Positions 6,032 through 13,244 of a stretch of 13,767 nucleotides of DNA are shown in pieces. Location: NCBI GenBank assembly GCA_002382645.1, contig DFYP01000198.1, forward strand, positions 5,170-18,936, written 5' to 3'. Position 1 is the first letter of the stretch, and the number at the start of each line of letters is the position of its first letter. Under the pieces are notes generated by a model, which had not been told where the DNA came from, did no database searches, and saw only the letters and a list, made by a program, of their open reading frames with translations. The DNA is from Desulfovibrio sp. UBA4079. GTDB taxonomy: Bacteria; Desulfobacterota; Desulfovibrionia; Desulfovibrionales; Desulfovibrionaceae. Made by a program: the position numbers and the translations under genes.

Positions 6032-6892
6032 ATGAACCGCAAGAACGTCATCGGCCTGATCCTCTGCCTGATCCTGTTCGTGGCCAGCTTCGCCCTGACA
6101 CCCTCGGGCCTGGCCGGATACTGGGATCTGGCCGCGCTCCTGGTGGTCTTCTCCGGCCTGGGGGCGGCCGTGCTCATGGCCTATCCCGTGGAGACCCTGC
6201 GCAACGCCTTTGCCGTGGCCCGCAACGCCTACGCCACCAAGCAGCAGACCCCCGAGGAGGTGGCCCGGATCCTTCTGGACCTGTCCGTGCGCTCCCGCGT
6301 GGACGGGGTGCTCTCCCTGGAGCGGCTGGAGAACCTGTCCCGCGACACCTTTCTGGCCGGGGCCGTGCAGTGCCTGGTGGACAACTACAAGGAGAACGAG
6401 ATCCGCGACCTGCTCGGCGCGGAGATGCACTTCTTCGCCCTGCGCCGCCAGCAGAGCGAGCGGATATTCCAGACCCTGGCCCGCCTGGGCCCGGCCTTCG
6501 GCCTGGCCGGCAGCGTCATCGGCATCATCGGCATGATCATGGGCATCAACGACACCGCGGTGATCCTCCAGAACATCCCGGTGGCCTTCATCTCCACCCT
6601 GTACGGCGTGGTCCTGGGCAACCTGGTCTTCGCGCCCATGGCCGAGAACATCCACCACCAGACCCGGGCCCAGCTCTTGAACCAGCAGCTCATCATGGAG
6701 GGCGTGGCGGCCATGGTCCGGGAGCAGAATCCCTACAAGCTGGAGCGCCGCCTGAGCGCCTTCCTGACCCCCGGCCTGCGGCCGGAGCAGGTCCAGGCCC
6801 TGCGCGGCATCGCCCGCAAGCACGCCAAGCGCCGCCTGGACACCGCAGAATCCAAGGAGGACGCGGCCAGCCTGCTGGCCCGGGCCTCCTGA
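6032..6892 (+). CDS. motA: MotA-like stator protein, ion channel partner
   Basis: The 286-residue protein fits MotA/PomA length and topology: helix 1 (about 5-23), helix 2 (about 32-51), a large cytoplasmic loop, helix 3 (LGPAFGLAGSVIGIIGMIMG, near 160-180) and helix 4 (AFISTLYGVVLGNLVF, near 190-208). In the loop, Arg89 and Glu97 (RVDGVLSLE) keep the eight-residue spacing of E. coli MotA Arg90 and Glu98, the charged pair that contacts the rotor protein FliG. That makes a role at the flagellar motor more likely than in TolQ/ExbB-type transport. The start ATG at 6032 has AAGGAG at 6019-6024. It is cotranscribed with the motB-like gene, 16 bp after its stop. Proton or sodium use cannot be decided from what I can see. 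Confidence 0.9.
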   Translation: MNRKNVIGLILCLILFVASFALTPSGLAGYWDLAALLVVFSGLGAAVLMAYPVETLRNAFAVARNAYATKQQTPEEVARILLDLSVRSRVDGVLSLERLENLSRDTFLAGAVQCLVDNYKENEIRDLLGAEMHFFALRRQQSERIFQTLARLGPAFGLAGSVIGIIGMIMGINDTAVILQNIPVAFISTLYGVVLGNLVFAPMAENIHHQTRAQLLNQQLIMEGVAAMVREQNPYKLERRLSAFLTPGLRPEQVQALRGIARKHAKRRLDTAESKEDAASLLARAS

Positions 6893-6910
6893 GCCCTGGA
6901 ACCGATGTCC

Positions 6911-6941
6911 AAAAGGGAGCCCCGCGGGGCTCCTTTTTTTT
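6911..6941 (+). terminator. Strong intrinsic terminator of the stator operon
   Basis: An 8-bp perfect stem (GGAGCCCC at 6916-6923, GGGGCTCC at 6926-6933) is flanked by AAAAG on the left and eight Ts (6934-6941) on the right. It lies 18 bp after the motA stop and only 37 bp before the glk start. The four As upstream may give some function on the other strand. Confidence 0.92.
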
Positions 6942-6949
6942 GCGCCGCT

Positions 6950-6959
6950 GTGCTAGCAC
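6950..6959. other. 10-bp perfect palindrome just upstream of glk
   Basis: GTGCTAGCAC is fully self-complementary and lies 9 bases before the glk ribosome binding site, in the 37-bp gap after the terminator. It could be a small operator half-site pair, but no regulator is known to me for it and 10 bp is short. No -35/-10 promoter pair fits this gap well. Confidence 0.25.
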
Positions 6960-6978
6960 GGTCCCACGGGGAGGAAGC

Positions 6979-7926
6979 ATGCGCATCCTGGCGGCGGACA
7001 TCGGCGGCACCCATTGCCGCTTCGCGATTTTCGAGAGCAGTCCGGCAGGGCCGGTGCCCAGCGGGGACCCCTGCCGTCTGCGCACGGCCGAGGTGGATTC
7101 CCTGGCCGCGCTCCTGGACCGGGTCTGGGCCGGGCTGGGCGCCGGGCCCCGGGACTTCGACCTGGCCAGCCTGGCCGTGGCCGGGCCGGTGCGCGACGGG
7201 GTTTTCTGCACGCCGCCCAACATCCCCTGGGACCTGGACGTGTCCCGGCCCCAGGAGTTCGGACTGCGGCGCTGCCTCCTGCTCAACGATTTCGTGGCCC
7301 AGGCCTTTGCCTGCCGGACCCCTGCCGTGGCCGGGGCCAAGGTCATCCGGTCCGGCCGGGCCGATCCCGCGGGGGCCTTGGCCGTGGTGGGCGCGGGCAC
7401 GGGCCTGGGGCACTGCGCCTTGGTGCCCTGGGGCCGGGATCAGGTGCCGGTGCCCTCGGAGGGCGGGCACGCGGCCTTTGCCTTTGTGGGTCCGGAGGAG
7501 ACCGGATACGGCGAGTTCCTGCGCCGAGCCCTGGACCGGCCCTATGCCCACGGCGACGCCGTGGTCTCCGGGTCCGGCCTGGCCCTGCTGCACCGCTTCC
7601 ACACCGGCCGGGACCTCTCGCCCGAGGCCGTGGCCGCGGAACTCACCCCGGACAGCCCCACGCTCGTCTGGTTCGCGCGCTTCTACGCCCGGGTCTGCCG
7701 CAACTACGCCCTGGCCGTGCTGGCCACCGGCGGCCTGTACGTGTCCGGCGGCGTGGCCGCCGGAACCCCAACCCTGGTGGACAACGAGCACTTTTGCCGG
7801 GAGTTCATCTCTTCGCCGTCCCATGGCCCGCTCCTGGAGCGGCTGCCGGTCTGGCTCAACACCAACAAGGACAGCGGCATGTTCGGGGCGGCCTTTGCCG
7901 GGGTCCAGGCCCTGGGGAACGGCTGA
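6979..7926 (+). CDS. glk: Glucokinase
   Basis: The enzyme phosphorylates glucose with ATP to glucose 6-phosphate in the cytoplasm. The 315-residue product has the length of the proteobacterial Glk family and its motifs: phosphate loop DIGGTHCRF (7-15), NDFVAQ with catalytic Asp104, GAGTGLGH (138-145), sugar-binding SEGGH (160-164), GSGL (198-201) and VSGGVA near 265-270. The ATG at 6979 has a GGGGAGG ribosome binding site at 6968-6974. It appears to be a single gene: the stator terminator precedes it and the purine-type operon with its own candidate promoter follows. How it is transcribed is unclear, since the upstream gap is only 37 bp; read-through of the terminator or a promoter overlapping it are options. 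Confidence 0.93.
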   Translation: MRILAADIGGTHCRFAIFESSPAGPVPSGDPCRLRTAEVDSLAALLDRVWAGLGAGPRDFDLASLAVAGPVRDGVFCTPPNIPWDLDVSRPQEFGLRRCLLLNDFVAQAFACRTPAVAGAKVIRSGRADPAGALAVVGAGTGLGHCALVPWGRDQVPVPSEGGHAAFAFVGPEETGYGEFLRRALDRPYAHGDAVVSGSGLALLHRFHTGRDLSPEAVAAELTPDSPTLVWFARFYARVCRNYALAVLATGGLYVSGGVAAGTPTLVDNEHFCREFISSPSHGPLLERLPVWLNTNKDSGMFGAAFAGVQALGNG

Positions 7927-7942
7927 GCGGGCCCCGGGACTG

Positions 7943-7971
7943 TTGAAGGAAAACCGGACCTGGGATACAAG
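7943..7971 (+). promoter_or_regulatory. Candidate sigma-70 type promoter of the gpt-BMP operon
   Basis: TTGAAG (7943-7948) and TACAAG (7966-7971) are 17 bases apart, each matching 4 of 6 consensus positions. Transcription would start near 7978, giving a leader of about 49 bases. The placement in the 100-bp gap after glk is sensible, but the match is modest. Confidence 0.35.
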
Positions 7972-7977
7972 GGCCCC

Positions 7978-8005
7978 GGCGCAGGCAATGCGCCAATTCT
8001 TTTTT
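7978..8005 (+). terminator. Hairpin with T-run between glk and gpt
   Basis: A 6-bp perfect stem (GGCGCA at 7978-7983, TGCGCC at 7989-7994) with a 5-base loop is followed by AATTC and six Ts (8000-8005). It may terminate glk transcripts. The Ts start 5 bases after the stem, which makes it weaker than the other terminators here. If the promoter at 7943-7971 is used, the hairpin would sit at the very 5' end of the gpt message. Confidence 0.45.
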
Positions 8006-8015
8006 CAGTGAGTTC

Positions 8016-8020
8016 GGGAG
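8016..8020 (+). promoter_or_regulatory. Ribosome binding site deciding the gpt TTG start
   Basis: GGGAG lies 6 bases before the TTG at 8027. The first in-frame ATG, at 8054, has no ribosome binding site and would cut into the conserved N-terminus. Confidence 0.65.
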
Positions 8021-8026
8021 TCTTCC

Positions 8027-8509
8027 TTGGCCGACGCCGATCGCTACACCAAGATGTATCCGGTTTCCTGGGAGCAGCTCCAGCGGGACTGCCGGGCCCT
8101 GTCCTGGCGGCTCATGGAGCGGGGGCCCTGGCAGGGCATCTACGCCATCACCCGCGGCGGGCTCGTGCCCGCGGCCATCATCGCCCGGGAGCTGGACATC
8201 CGGCTCATCGACACGGTCTGCGTCTCCAGCTACGACTGGCAGCAGCAGGGCGGGGCCGCGGTGCTCAAGGAGATCCGCGGGGACGGCGCGGGCTGGCTTC
8301 TGGTGGACGACCTGGTGGACACGGGCCGCACCGCGCGCATCGTGCGCGAGATGCTGCCCAAGGCCCACTTCGCCACGGTCTACGCCAAGCCCGAGGGCCG
8401 TCCCCTGGTGGACACCTTCGTCACCGAGGTGAGCCAGGACACCTGGATTCTCTTTCCCTGGGACGCCGAGTCCCAGTTCGTGCAACCCATTGTCAAAAAA
8501 AGCACTTGA
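8027..8509 (+). CDS. gpt: Xanthine(-guanine) phosphoribosyltransferase, purine salvage
   Basis: The enzyme joins xanthine or guanine (and less well hypoxanthine) to PRPP, giving the purine nucleotide. The 160-residue protein aligns with E. coli Gpt over nearly its whole length: RGGLVPAAIIARELDIR (43-59), the SSYD segment (67-70), the PRPP loop VDDLVDTGRT (93-102), then KPEGRPLVDTFV and the base-contacting QDTWILFPWD near the end. The start is a TTG with a good ribosome binding site. It is the first gene of an operon with a BMP-type ABC transporter, 25 bp upstream of the binding-protein gene. That neighbourhood suggests that what the transporter brings in, or its breakdown product, is a purine base. 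The recognition between xanthine and guanine cannot be decided from sequence alone. Confidence 0.93.
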   Translation: MADADRYTKMYPVSWEQLQRDCRALSWRLMERGPWQGIYAITRGGLVPAAIIARELDIRLIDTVCVSSYDWQQQGGAAVLKEIRGDGAGWLLVDDLVDTGRTARIVREMLPKAHFATVYAKPEGRPLVDTFVTEVSQDTWILFPWDAESQFVQPIVKKST

Positions 8510-8534
8510 GACTGCAACACGAGGAGCAGCAGCG

Positions 8535-9689
8535 ATGAACGTGTTCAAGAGCATGGGCGCGAAACTGGCCGTCTTCTGTCTGGGAGCGGCCCTGACCCTG
8601 TCCCTGGCCGCCTGCGGCGACCAGAAGGCCGAGCAGAAGGCCGCGGACAAGCCCGCCGTTGAGGCCAAGCCCGCCCCGGCCCCGGCCGCGGACAAGAAGA
8701 TCAAGGTCGGCTTCGTCTATGTCTCGCCCATCGGTGACGCGGGCTATTCCTACGCCCACCACCAGGGCCAGAAGGCCGTGGCGGCCCTGCCGTTTGTTGA
8801 GTCCTCCTTTGTGGAGTCCGTGCCCGAGGGCGCCGACTCCGAGCGCGTCATCACCAACATGGCCCGCAAGGACTTCGATCTCGTGTTCACCACGAGTTTC
8901 GGCTACATGGACTCCACCCTCAAGGTGGCCAAGGAGTTCCCCAAGGTCCGCTTCATGCACTGCTCGGGCTTCAAGACCGCCGAGAACATGAGCAACTACT
9001 TCGGCCGCATGTACCAGGCCCGCTATCTCACGGGCATGGTGGCCGGGCAGATGACCAAGAAGAACATCCTGGGCTACGTGGCCGCCTTCCCCATCCCCGA
9101 GGTCATCCGCGGCATCAACGCCTTCACCCTGGGCGCGCGCTCGGTGAACCCCCAGGCCCAGGTCCGCGTGGTCTGGACCAAGACCTGGTATGACCCGGCC
9201 CTGGAGAAGGACGCTGCCGTGAGCCTGCTGGACGTGGGCGCGGACGTCATCGCCCAGCACCAGGACTCCCCCGGCCCGCAGGAAGCCGCCCAGCAGCGCG
9301 GGGTGTACAGCATCGGCTACAACTCCGACATGAGCGCCTTCGCGCCCAAGGCCCACCTCACCGCGGCCGTCTGGAACTGGGCTCCGCTCTATGTCCAGAC
9401 CGTGGAAGAGGTGAAGAACGGCACCTGGAAGGGCGGGCAGGCCATCTGGGGGGGCATGGACAAGGGCGTGGTGGACGTCGCCCCGTACGGCCCCATGGTT
9501 CCGGACGCGGTCAAGGCCAAGGTCGAGGCCAAGCGCGCCGAGCTCAAGGCCGGCACGGACACCGTGTTCATGGGCCCGATCAAGGACCAGGCCGGCAAGG
9601 AGCGCTATGCCGCGGGCCAGAAGGCCCCGGACGCCGACCTGCTGGGCATGACCTGGTTCGTGGAAGGCGTGGTCGGCACCACCGAGTAG
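8535..9689 (+). CDS. BMP-family substrate-binding lipoprotein of an ABC transporter
   Basis: The 384-residue protein begins with a lipoprotein signal peptide (hydrophobic 9-25, lipobox LAAC, lipidated Cys27). Residues 28-54 are an Ala/Lys/Pro-rich tether. The rest is a BMP (basic membrane protein, PnrA-like) periplasmic binding domain beginning KIKVGFVYVSPIGDAGYSYAH, with TTSFGYMD, RYLTGMVAGQM, and AVWNWAPLYVQTVEEVKNGTW near the end. Members of the family bind nucleosides in spirochaetes; others serve purine-related or sugar-like solutes. The gpt gene upstream makes a purine nucleoside or base the best guess, which is inference. Residue +2 after the Cys is Gly, with Asp at +3, so the membrane in which it is anchored is uncertain. 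The ATG at 8535 has GAGGA at 8521-8525. The first permease starts 4 bp after its stop. Confidence 0.92.
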   Translation: MNVFKSMGAKLAVFCLGAALTLSLAACGDQKAEQKAADKPAVEAKPAPAPAADKKIKVGFVYVSPIGDAGYSYAHHQGQKAVAALPFVESSFVESVPEGADSERVITNMARKDFDLVFTTSFGYMDSTLKVAKEFPKVRFMHCSGFKTAENMSNYFGRMYQARYLTGMVAGQMTKKNILGYVAAFPIPEVIRGINAFTLGARSVNPQAQVRVVWTKTWYDPALEKDAAVSLLDVGADVIAQHQDSPGPQEAAQQRGVYSIGYNSDMSAFAPKAHLTAAVWNWAPLYVQTVEEVKNGTWKGGQAIWGGMDKGVVDVAPYGPMVPDAVKAKVEAKRAELKAGTDTVFMGPIKDQAGKERYAAGQKAPDADLLGMTWFVEGVVGTTE

Positions 9690-9693
9690 CCGG

Positions 9694-10755
9694 ATGCCCG
9701 CGCTCCGCGTCATCAAGCGAGACGAGCCCTGGAGGGGGGGCGCCCTGGCCATTGTCCTGGGCGCCCTCGCCTTTTCCCTGGGGGCCGGCATCCTCATGCT
9801 GGCCGCCCAGGGCAAGTCGCCGGTTCAGGGGGCCGTGGTCCTCTGGCAGGGCACCTTCGGCAACGTCTTCGCCCTGGAGGACGCCCTGCGCAAGTCCGTG
9901 CCCATCTTCCTCTGCTCCCTGGGCGTGGCCGTGGCCTTCCGCATGCAGGTCTGGAACATCGGGGCCGAGGGCCAGTTCGCCCTGGGGGCCATCGGCGCCA
10001 CCTGGGCGGCGCTCACTTTTCCGGGCCTGCCCAAGATCGTGCTCCTGCCCGTGATGTTCCTGGCCGCCCTCCTGGCCGGAGGGCTCTGGGCCCTGATCCC
10101 GGCCTGGCTCAAGCTCAAGCTCAAGGTCAGCGAGATCATCACCACGCTCATGCTCAACTACATCGCCATCCTGCTCCTGGACTACCTGGTGTTCGGGGTC
10201 TGGAAGGACCCCACCAGCTTCGGCTTCCCCATGACCCCGGAGTTCTCCCCGGCCGCGATCCTTGGGCCCATCGGCGGCACCCGCCTGCACTGGGGCTTCG
10301 CGGTCTGCCTGGTGGCCGGGGTGGGGCTCTGGGCCTTTTTCCGCTTCACCCTCCTGGGCTACGAGCTCAAGGCCGGGGGCGAGGGCGCGCGCGTAGCCCG
10401 CTACGCCGGGCTGCCCTACGGTTTCCTGGTGGGTTTCGTCATGACCGTGTCCGGGGCCCTGGCCGGCCTGGCCGGGTGCGTGGAGACCTCGGCCGTGCTC
10501 GGCAGGCTCCAGCCCAGCCTCATGGCCGGATACGGCTACACGGCCATCGTGGTGGCCTGGCTGGCCCGGCTGGAGCCCCTGCCCATCGCCCTGGCCTCCT
10601 TCCTCCTGGCCGTGCTGCGCGTGGGCGTGGAGAACCTCCAGCTGGAGATGCAGATCCCCGCGGCCTACGGCATGATCATGGAGGGCCTCATCCTCCTGAG
10701 CGTGCTGGCCGGGCAGTTCTTCCAGACCTTTCGCCTCGGGCGGCGGGAAGGGTAG
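9694..10755 (+). CDS. ABC transporter permease, BMP/nucleoside type, first of two
   Basis: This 353-residue inner-membrane protein belongs to the BPD_transp_2 group of permeases that serve BMP and sugar binding proteins. The signature NIGAEGQFALGAIGA (near 88-102) and the cytoplasmic coupling segment KVSEIITTLMLNYIA are typical of the larger permease of nucleoside-type importers. Hydrophobic helices cover most of the chain, with about nine or ten segments. A short Arg/Lys-rich N-terminus precedes the first helix. It is expected to pair with the second permease, encoded 9 bp downstream, as a heterodimer. The ATG at 9694 lies 4 bp after the binding-protein stop and has no good ribosome binding site of its own, so translation is probably coupled. 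Confidence 0.9.
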   Translation: MPALRVIKRDEPWRGGALAIVLGALAFSLGAGILMLAAQGKSPVQGAVVLWQGTFGNVFALEDALRKSVPIFLCSLGVAVAFRMQVWNIGAEGQFALGAIGATWAALTFPGLPKIVLLPVMFLAALLAGGLWALIPAWLKLKLKVSEIITTLMLNYIAILLLDYLVFGVWKDPTSFGFPMTPEFSPAAILGPIGGTRLHWGFAVCLVAGVGLWAFFRFTLLGYELKAGGEGARVARYAGLPYGFLVGFVMTVSGALAGLAGCVETSAVLGRLQPSLMAGYGYTAIVVAWLARLEPLPIALASFLLAVLRVGVENLQLEMQIPAAYGMIMEGLILLSVLAGQFFQTFRLGRREG

Positions 10756-10764
10756 GGGCCGGGC

Positions 10765-11685
10765 GTGGACTGGGGCATCCTCGTCGCGCTCCTGGCCGCG
10801 GCCGTGCAGTCCGGCACGCCGGTCCTGTTCGCCACCCTGGGCGAGATGCTCTCGGAAAAGGGCGGGGTGCTCAACCTGGGCGTGGAGGGCATGATGAGCG
10901 TGGCCGCCCTGGCGGCCTTTCTCACGGCCTATTTCACGGGCTCGCCCTGGCTGGGCTTCCTGGCCGGGGGCCTGGCCGGGGCCTGCCTGGCTTCGCTCCA
11001 CGGGGTGATCTGCGTCGGCTTTCTCGGCAACCAGGTGGTTTCGGGCCTGGCCCTGACCATTCTGGGCCTGGGGCTCACGCACTTCTTCGGCACCCCGTAC
11101 ATCGGCCTGGCCGCGCCGGGCTTTTCCAAGTTCGCCGTGCCCGGACTGGCGGACCTGCCCGTGCTGGGCGGCATCCTCTTCCGCCAGGACGCCCTGGTCT
11201 ATGTCTCCTACGTCCTGCCCGTGGCCTTCTGGTTCTTCCTCCAGCGCACCCGGCCGGGGCTGGCCGTGCGGGCCGTGGGCGAGATGCCCGCAGCCGTGGC
11301 CGCCGCCGGGCTCCATCCCCTGCGGCTGCGCCTGTTCGCGGCCGTGGCCGGGGGCTTCCTGGTGGGCCTGGGCGGGGCCTATCTCTCCCTGGCCTACACC
11401 CACCTCTGGACCAACGGGCTCTCGGCCGGGCGCGGCTGGATCGCCGTGGCCCTGGTGATTTTCGCCTTCTGGCGGCCGGGCCGGGCCGTGGCCGGGGCCT
11501 ATCTGTTCGGCGGGGTCATGGCCTTCCAGCTGCGGCTCCAGGCCACGGGCACGAACCTGCCCTCGTCGCTCCTGCTCATGCTGCCCTATGCCCTGACCGT
11601 GCTCGTGCTGGCTCTCTCGGCCTGGCGCGGCCGGGGGGCCGACGCGCCCGCGGCCCTGGGCGTGAACATCGAGCCGGAGGGCTGA
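10765..11685 (+). CDS. ABC transporter permease, BMP/nucleoside type, second of two
   Basis: The 306-residue product is the shorter partner permease of the same BPD_transp_2 family. The segment SEKGGVLNLGVEGMM (near 30-44) corresponds to the NIGAEGQ signature of the first permease, and GNQVVSGLALTILGLGLTHF is the typical following helix. Eight to ten hydrophobic segments are visible. It starts with GTG at 10765, with AGGGG at 10754-10758 as ribosome binding site, 9 bp after the first permease stops. The ATPase gene follows after a single base. Two unlike permeases with one fused ATPase is the standard arrangement for this transporter type. Confidence 0.9.
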   Translation: MDWGILVALLAAAVQSGTPVLFATLGEMLSEKGGVLNLGVEGMMSVAALAAFLTAYFTGSPWLGFLAGGLAGACLASLHGVICVGFLGNQVVSGLALTILGLGLTHFFGTPYIGLAAPGFSKFAVPGLADLPVLGGILFRQDALVYVSYVLPVAFWFFLQRTRPGLAVRAVGEMPAAVAAAGLHPLRLRLFAAVAGGFLVGLGGAYLSLAYTHLWTNGLSAGRGWIAVALVIFAFWRPGRAVAGAYLFGGVMAFQLRLQATGTNLPSSLLLMLPYALTVLVLALSAWRGRGADAPAALGVNIEPEG

Positions 11686-11686
11686 C

Positions 11687-13216
11687 ATGGACCAGCTTCC
11701 GGCCCGTCCGCCCCGCCTGGCCCTGCCCGACGCCGAGCCGGTGGTGGCCCTGCGCGGCCTGACCAAGCGCTTCGGCAAGGTGCTGGCCAACGACCAGATC
11801 ACCCTGGAGATCCGGCCGGGCCGCATCAAGGCCCTGCTCGGGGAGAACGGGGCGGGCAAGAGCACGCTCATGGGCATGCTGGCCGGCCGGCTCGTCCCGG
11901 ACGCCGGGCGCATGGAGGTGCACGGCCGCGAGGTCCGCTTCGCCTCGGCCCGCGAGGCCATCGCAGCGGGCATCGGCATGGTCTATCAGCACTTCATGCT
12001 GGTGGAGGCCATGACCGTGGCCGAGAACGTGCTCCTGGGCCAGGAGCCGGGCTTTTTCCTCTCGCCCAGGGACATGGAGCGCCGCGTGGCCGAACTGGCC
12101 GCGCAGTACCGCCTGGACATCGATCCCCGGGCCCGGGTTGGGGATTTGTCCATGGGCGAGAAACAGCTCGTGGAAATCCTCAAGCTGCTGGCCCGGGACA
12201 GCCGGGTGCTCATCTTCGACGAGCCCACGGCCGTGCTCACCCCGGCCGAGACCTTCCGCTTGTTCGAGGCCCTCTGGTCCATGACGGCCCAGGGCAAGGC
12301 CGTGGTCTTCATCAGTCATAAATTGGAAGAGGTCCTGGCCATTGCCGACGAGATCGCGGTGCTCCGCTCCGGCAAGGTGGAGGCCGAGCTCCGGCCCGAG
12401 GAGATCGGGTCCAAGGCCGACCTGGCCCGGATCATGATCGGCAAGGACGTGCTCCTGGAGGTGGACCGCACCGCGGCCGAGGTGCGCGAACAGGTCCTGG
12501 ACATCCGCAACCTCAACGGCCTGGGCCTCACAGACATCAACCTGGACCTCCAGCGCGGCGAGGTCCTGGCCGTGGTGGGCGTGGCGGGCAACGGCCAGAA
12601 GGCCCTGGTGGAGGCGGTCTGCGGCCTGACCCAGCCGCCGAAGGACACGATCTTCATCCTGGGCAAGCCCTGGCGCGAGTATTATGCGGACCCGGACTGG
12701 AAGCACACGCTCTCGTACATCCCGGAGGACCGCCTGGGCCTGGCCACCATGCGCAACAAGAACCTCGTGGACAACATGCTCTTGACCACGCGCAAGGGCT
12801 TCCGTTCCGGGCCGCTGCTGCAAAAGGCCCGGGCCGTGGCCGACACCCGGGAGCTGGTGCGCAAGTATGACATCAAGCCCGGCCGGGTGCGGGTCCTGGC
12901 CTGGCAGCTCTCGGGCGGCAACCTCCAGAAGGCCGTGCTGGCCCGTGAGCTCTACCGCGAGCCCCGGCTCATCGTGGCCGAGCAGCCCACCCAGGGCCTG
13001 GACGTGGCCGCCACCGAGGAAGTCTGGCGCAGGCTTTTGGACGCCCGGGACATGGCCGGGATTCTCCTGGTGACTGGCGATTTGAACGAGGCCCTGCAAC
13101 TGGCCGACCGGGTGGCGGTGATGTACCGGGGCAGGGTGGTGGCGCAGTTCCCGGTCACGGACAGGGACCAGGTGGACAAGATCGGCCTGTACATGGCCGG
13201 GGTCACGGATTTTTGA
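11687..13216 (+). CDS. ABC transporter ATPase with two fused nucleotide-binding domains
   Basis: This 509-residue protein powers the importer from the cytoplasmic side. The first domain (about 18-250) is complete: Walker A GENGAGKST (52-60), Q-loop Gln101, signature LSMGEKQ (154-160), Walker B LIFDEPT with Asp178 and Glu179, and His211. The second domain (about 265-500) has the degenerate Walker A GVAGNGQKA (298-306, no canonical GKS), a good signature LSGGN (408-412), and Walker B LIVAEQPT in which the Asp-Glu pair is Glu432-Gln433. Such asymmetry is common in the BMP/RbsA-type ATPases, where one site is catalytic. A TGDLNE segment takes the place of the H-loop. The ATG at 11687 is one base after the second permease's stop, so translation is coupled. 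A strong terminator follows. Confidence 0.93.
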   Translation: MDQLPARPPRLALPDAEPVVALRGLTKRFGKVLANDQITLEIRPGRIKALLGENGAGKSTLMGMLAGRLVPDAGRMEVHGREVRFASAREAIAAGIGMVYQHFMLVEAMTVAENVLLGQEPGFFLSPRDMERRVAELAAQYRLDIDPRARVGDLSMGEKQLVEILKLLARDSRVLIFDEPTAVLTPAETFRLFEALWSMTAQGKAVVFISHKLEEVLAIADEIAVLRSGKVEAELRPEEIGSKADLARIMIGKDVLLEVDRTAAEVREQVLDIRNLNGLGLTDINLDLQRGEVLAVVGVAGNGQKALVEAVCGLTQPPKDTIFILGKPWREYYADPDWKHTLSYIPEDRLGLATMRNKNLVDNMLLTTRKGFRSGPLLQKARAVADTRELVRKYDIKPGRVRVLAWQLSGGNLQKAVLARELYREPRLIVAEQPTQGLDVAATEEVWRRLLDARDMAGILLVTGDLNEALQLADRVAVMYRGRVVAQFPVTDRDQVDKIGLYMAGVTDF

Positions 13217-13244
13217 TTTTTACCGAAGGTCTTGGGAGGGGAGC

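Noticed and set aside
6370..6978. Upstream extension of the glk frame through motA
   Set aside because: The product is low-complexity Pro/Gly/Arg sequence, overlaps the real motA and the terminator, and the ATG at 6979 has its own ribosome binding site.
7929..7979. Two GGGCCCC-type direct repeats flanking the candidate gpt promoter
   Set aside because: Seven to nine bp of pure G and C in a 70 % GC genome is expected by chance, and no regulator fits.
9580..11979. A very long open frame on the - strand (about 800 codons) opposite the two permease genes and parts of their neighbours
   Set aside because: Its product is a His/Gly/Gln/Glu/Pro-rich sequence with no domain, typical of the antisense of GC-rich coding DNA, while the + strand frames encode clear ABC transporter proteins.
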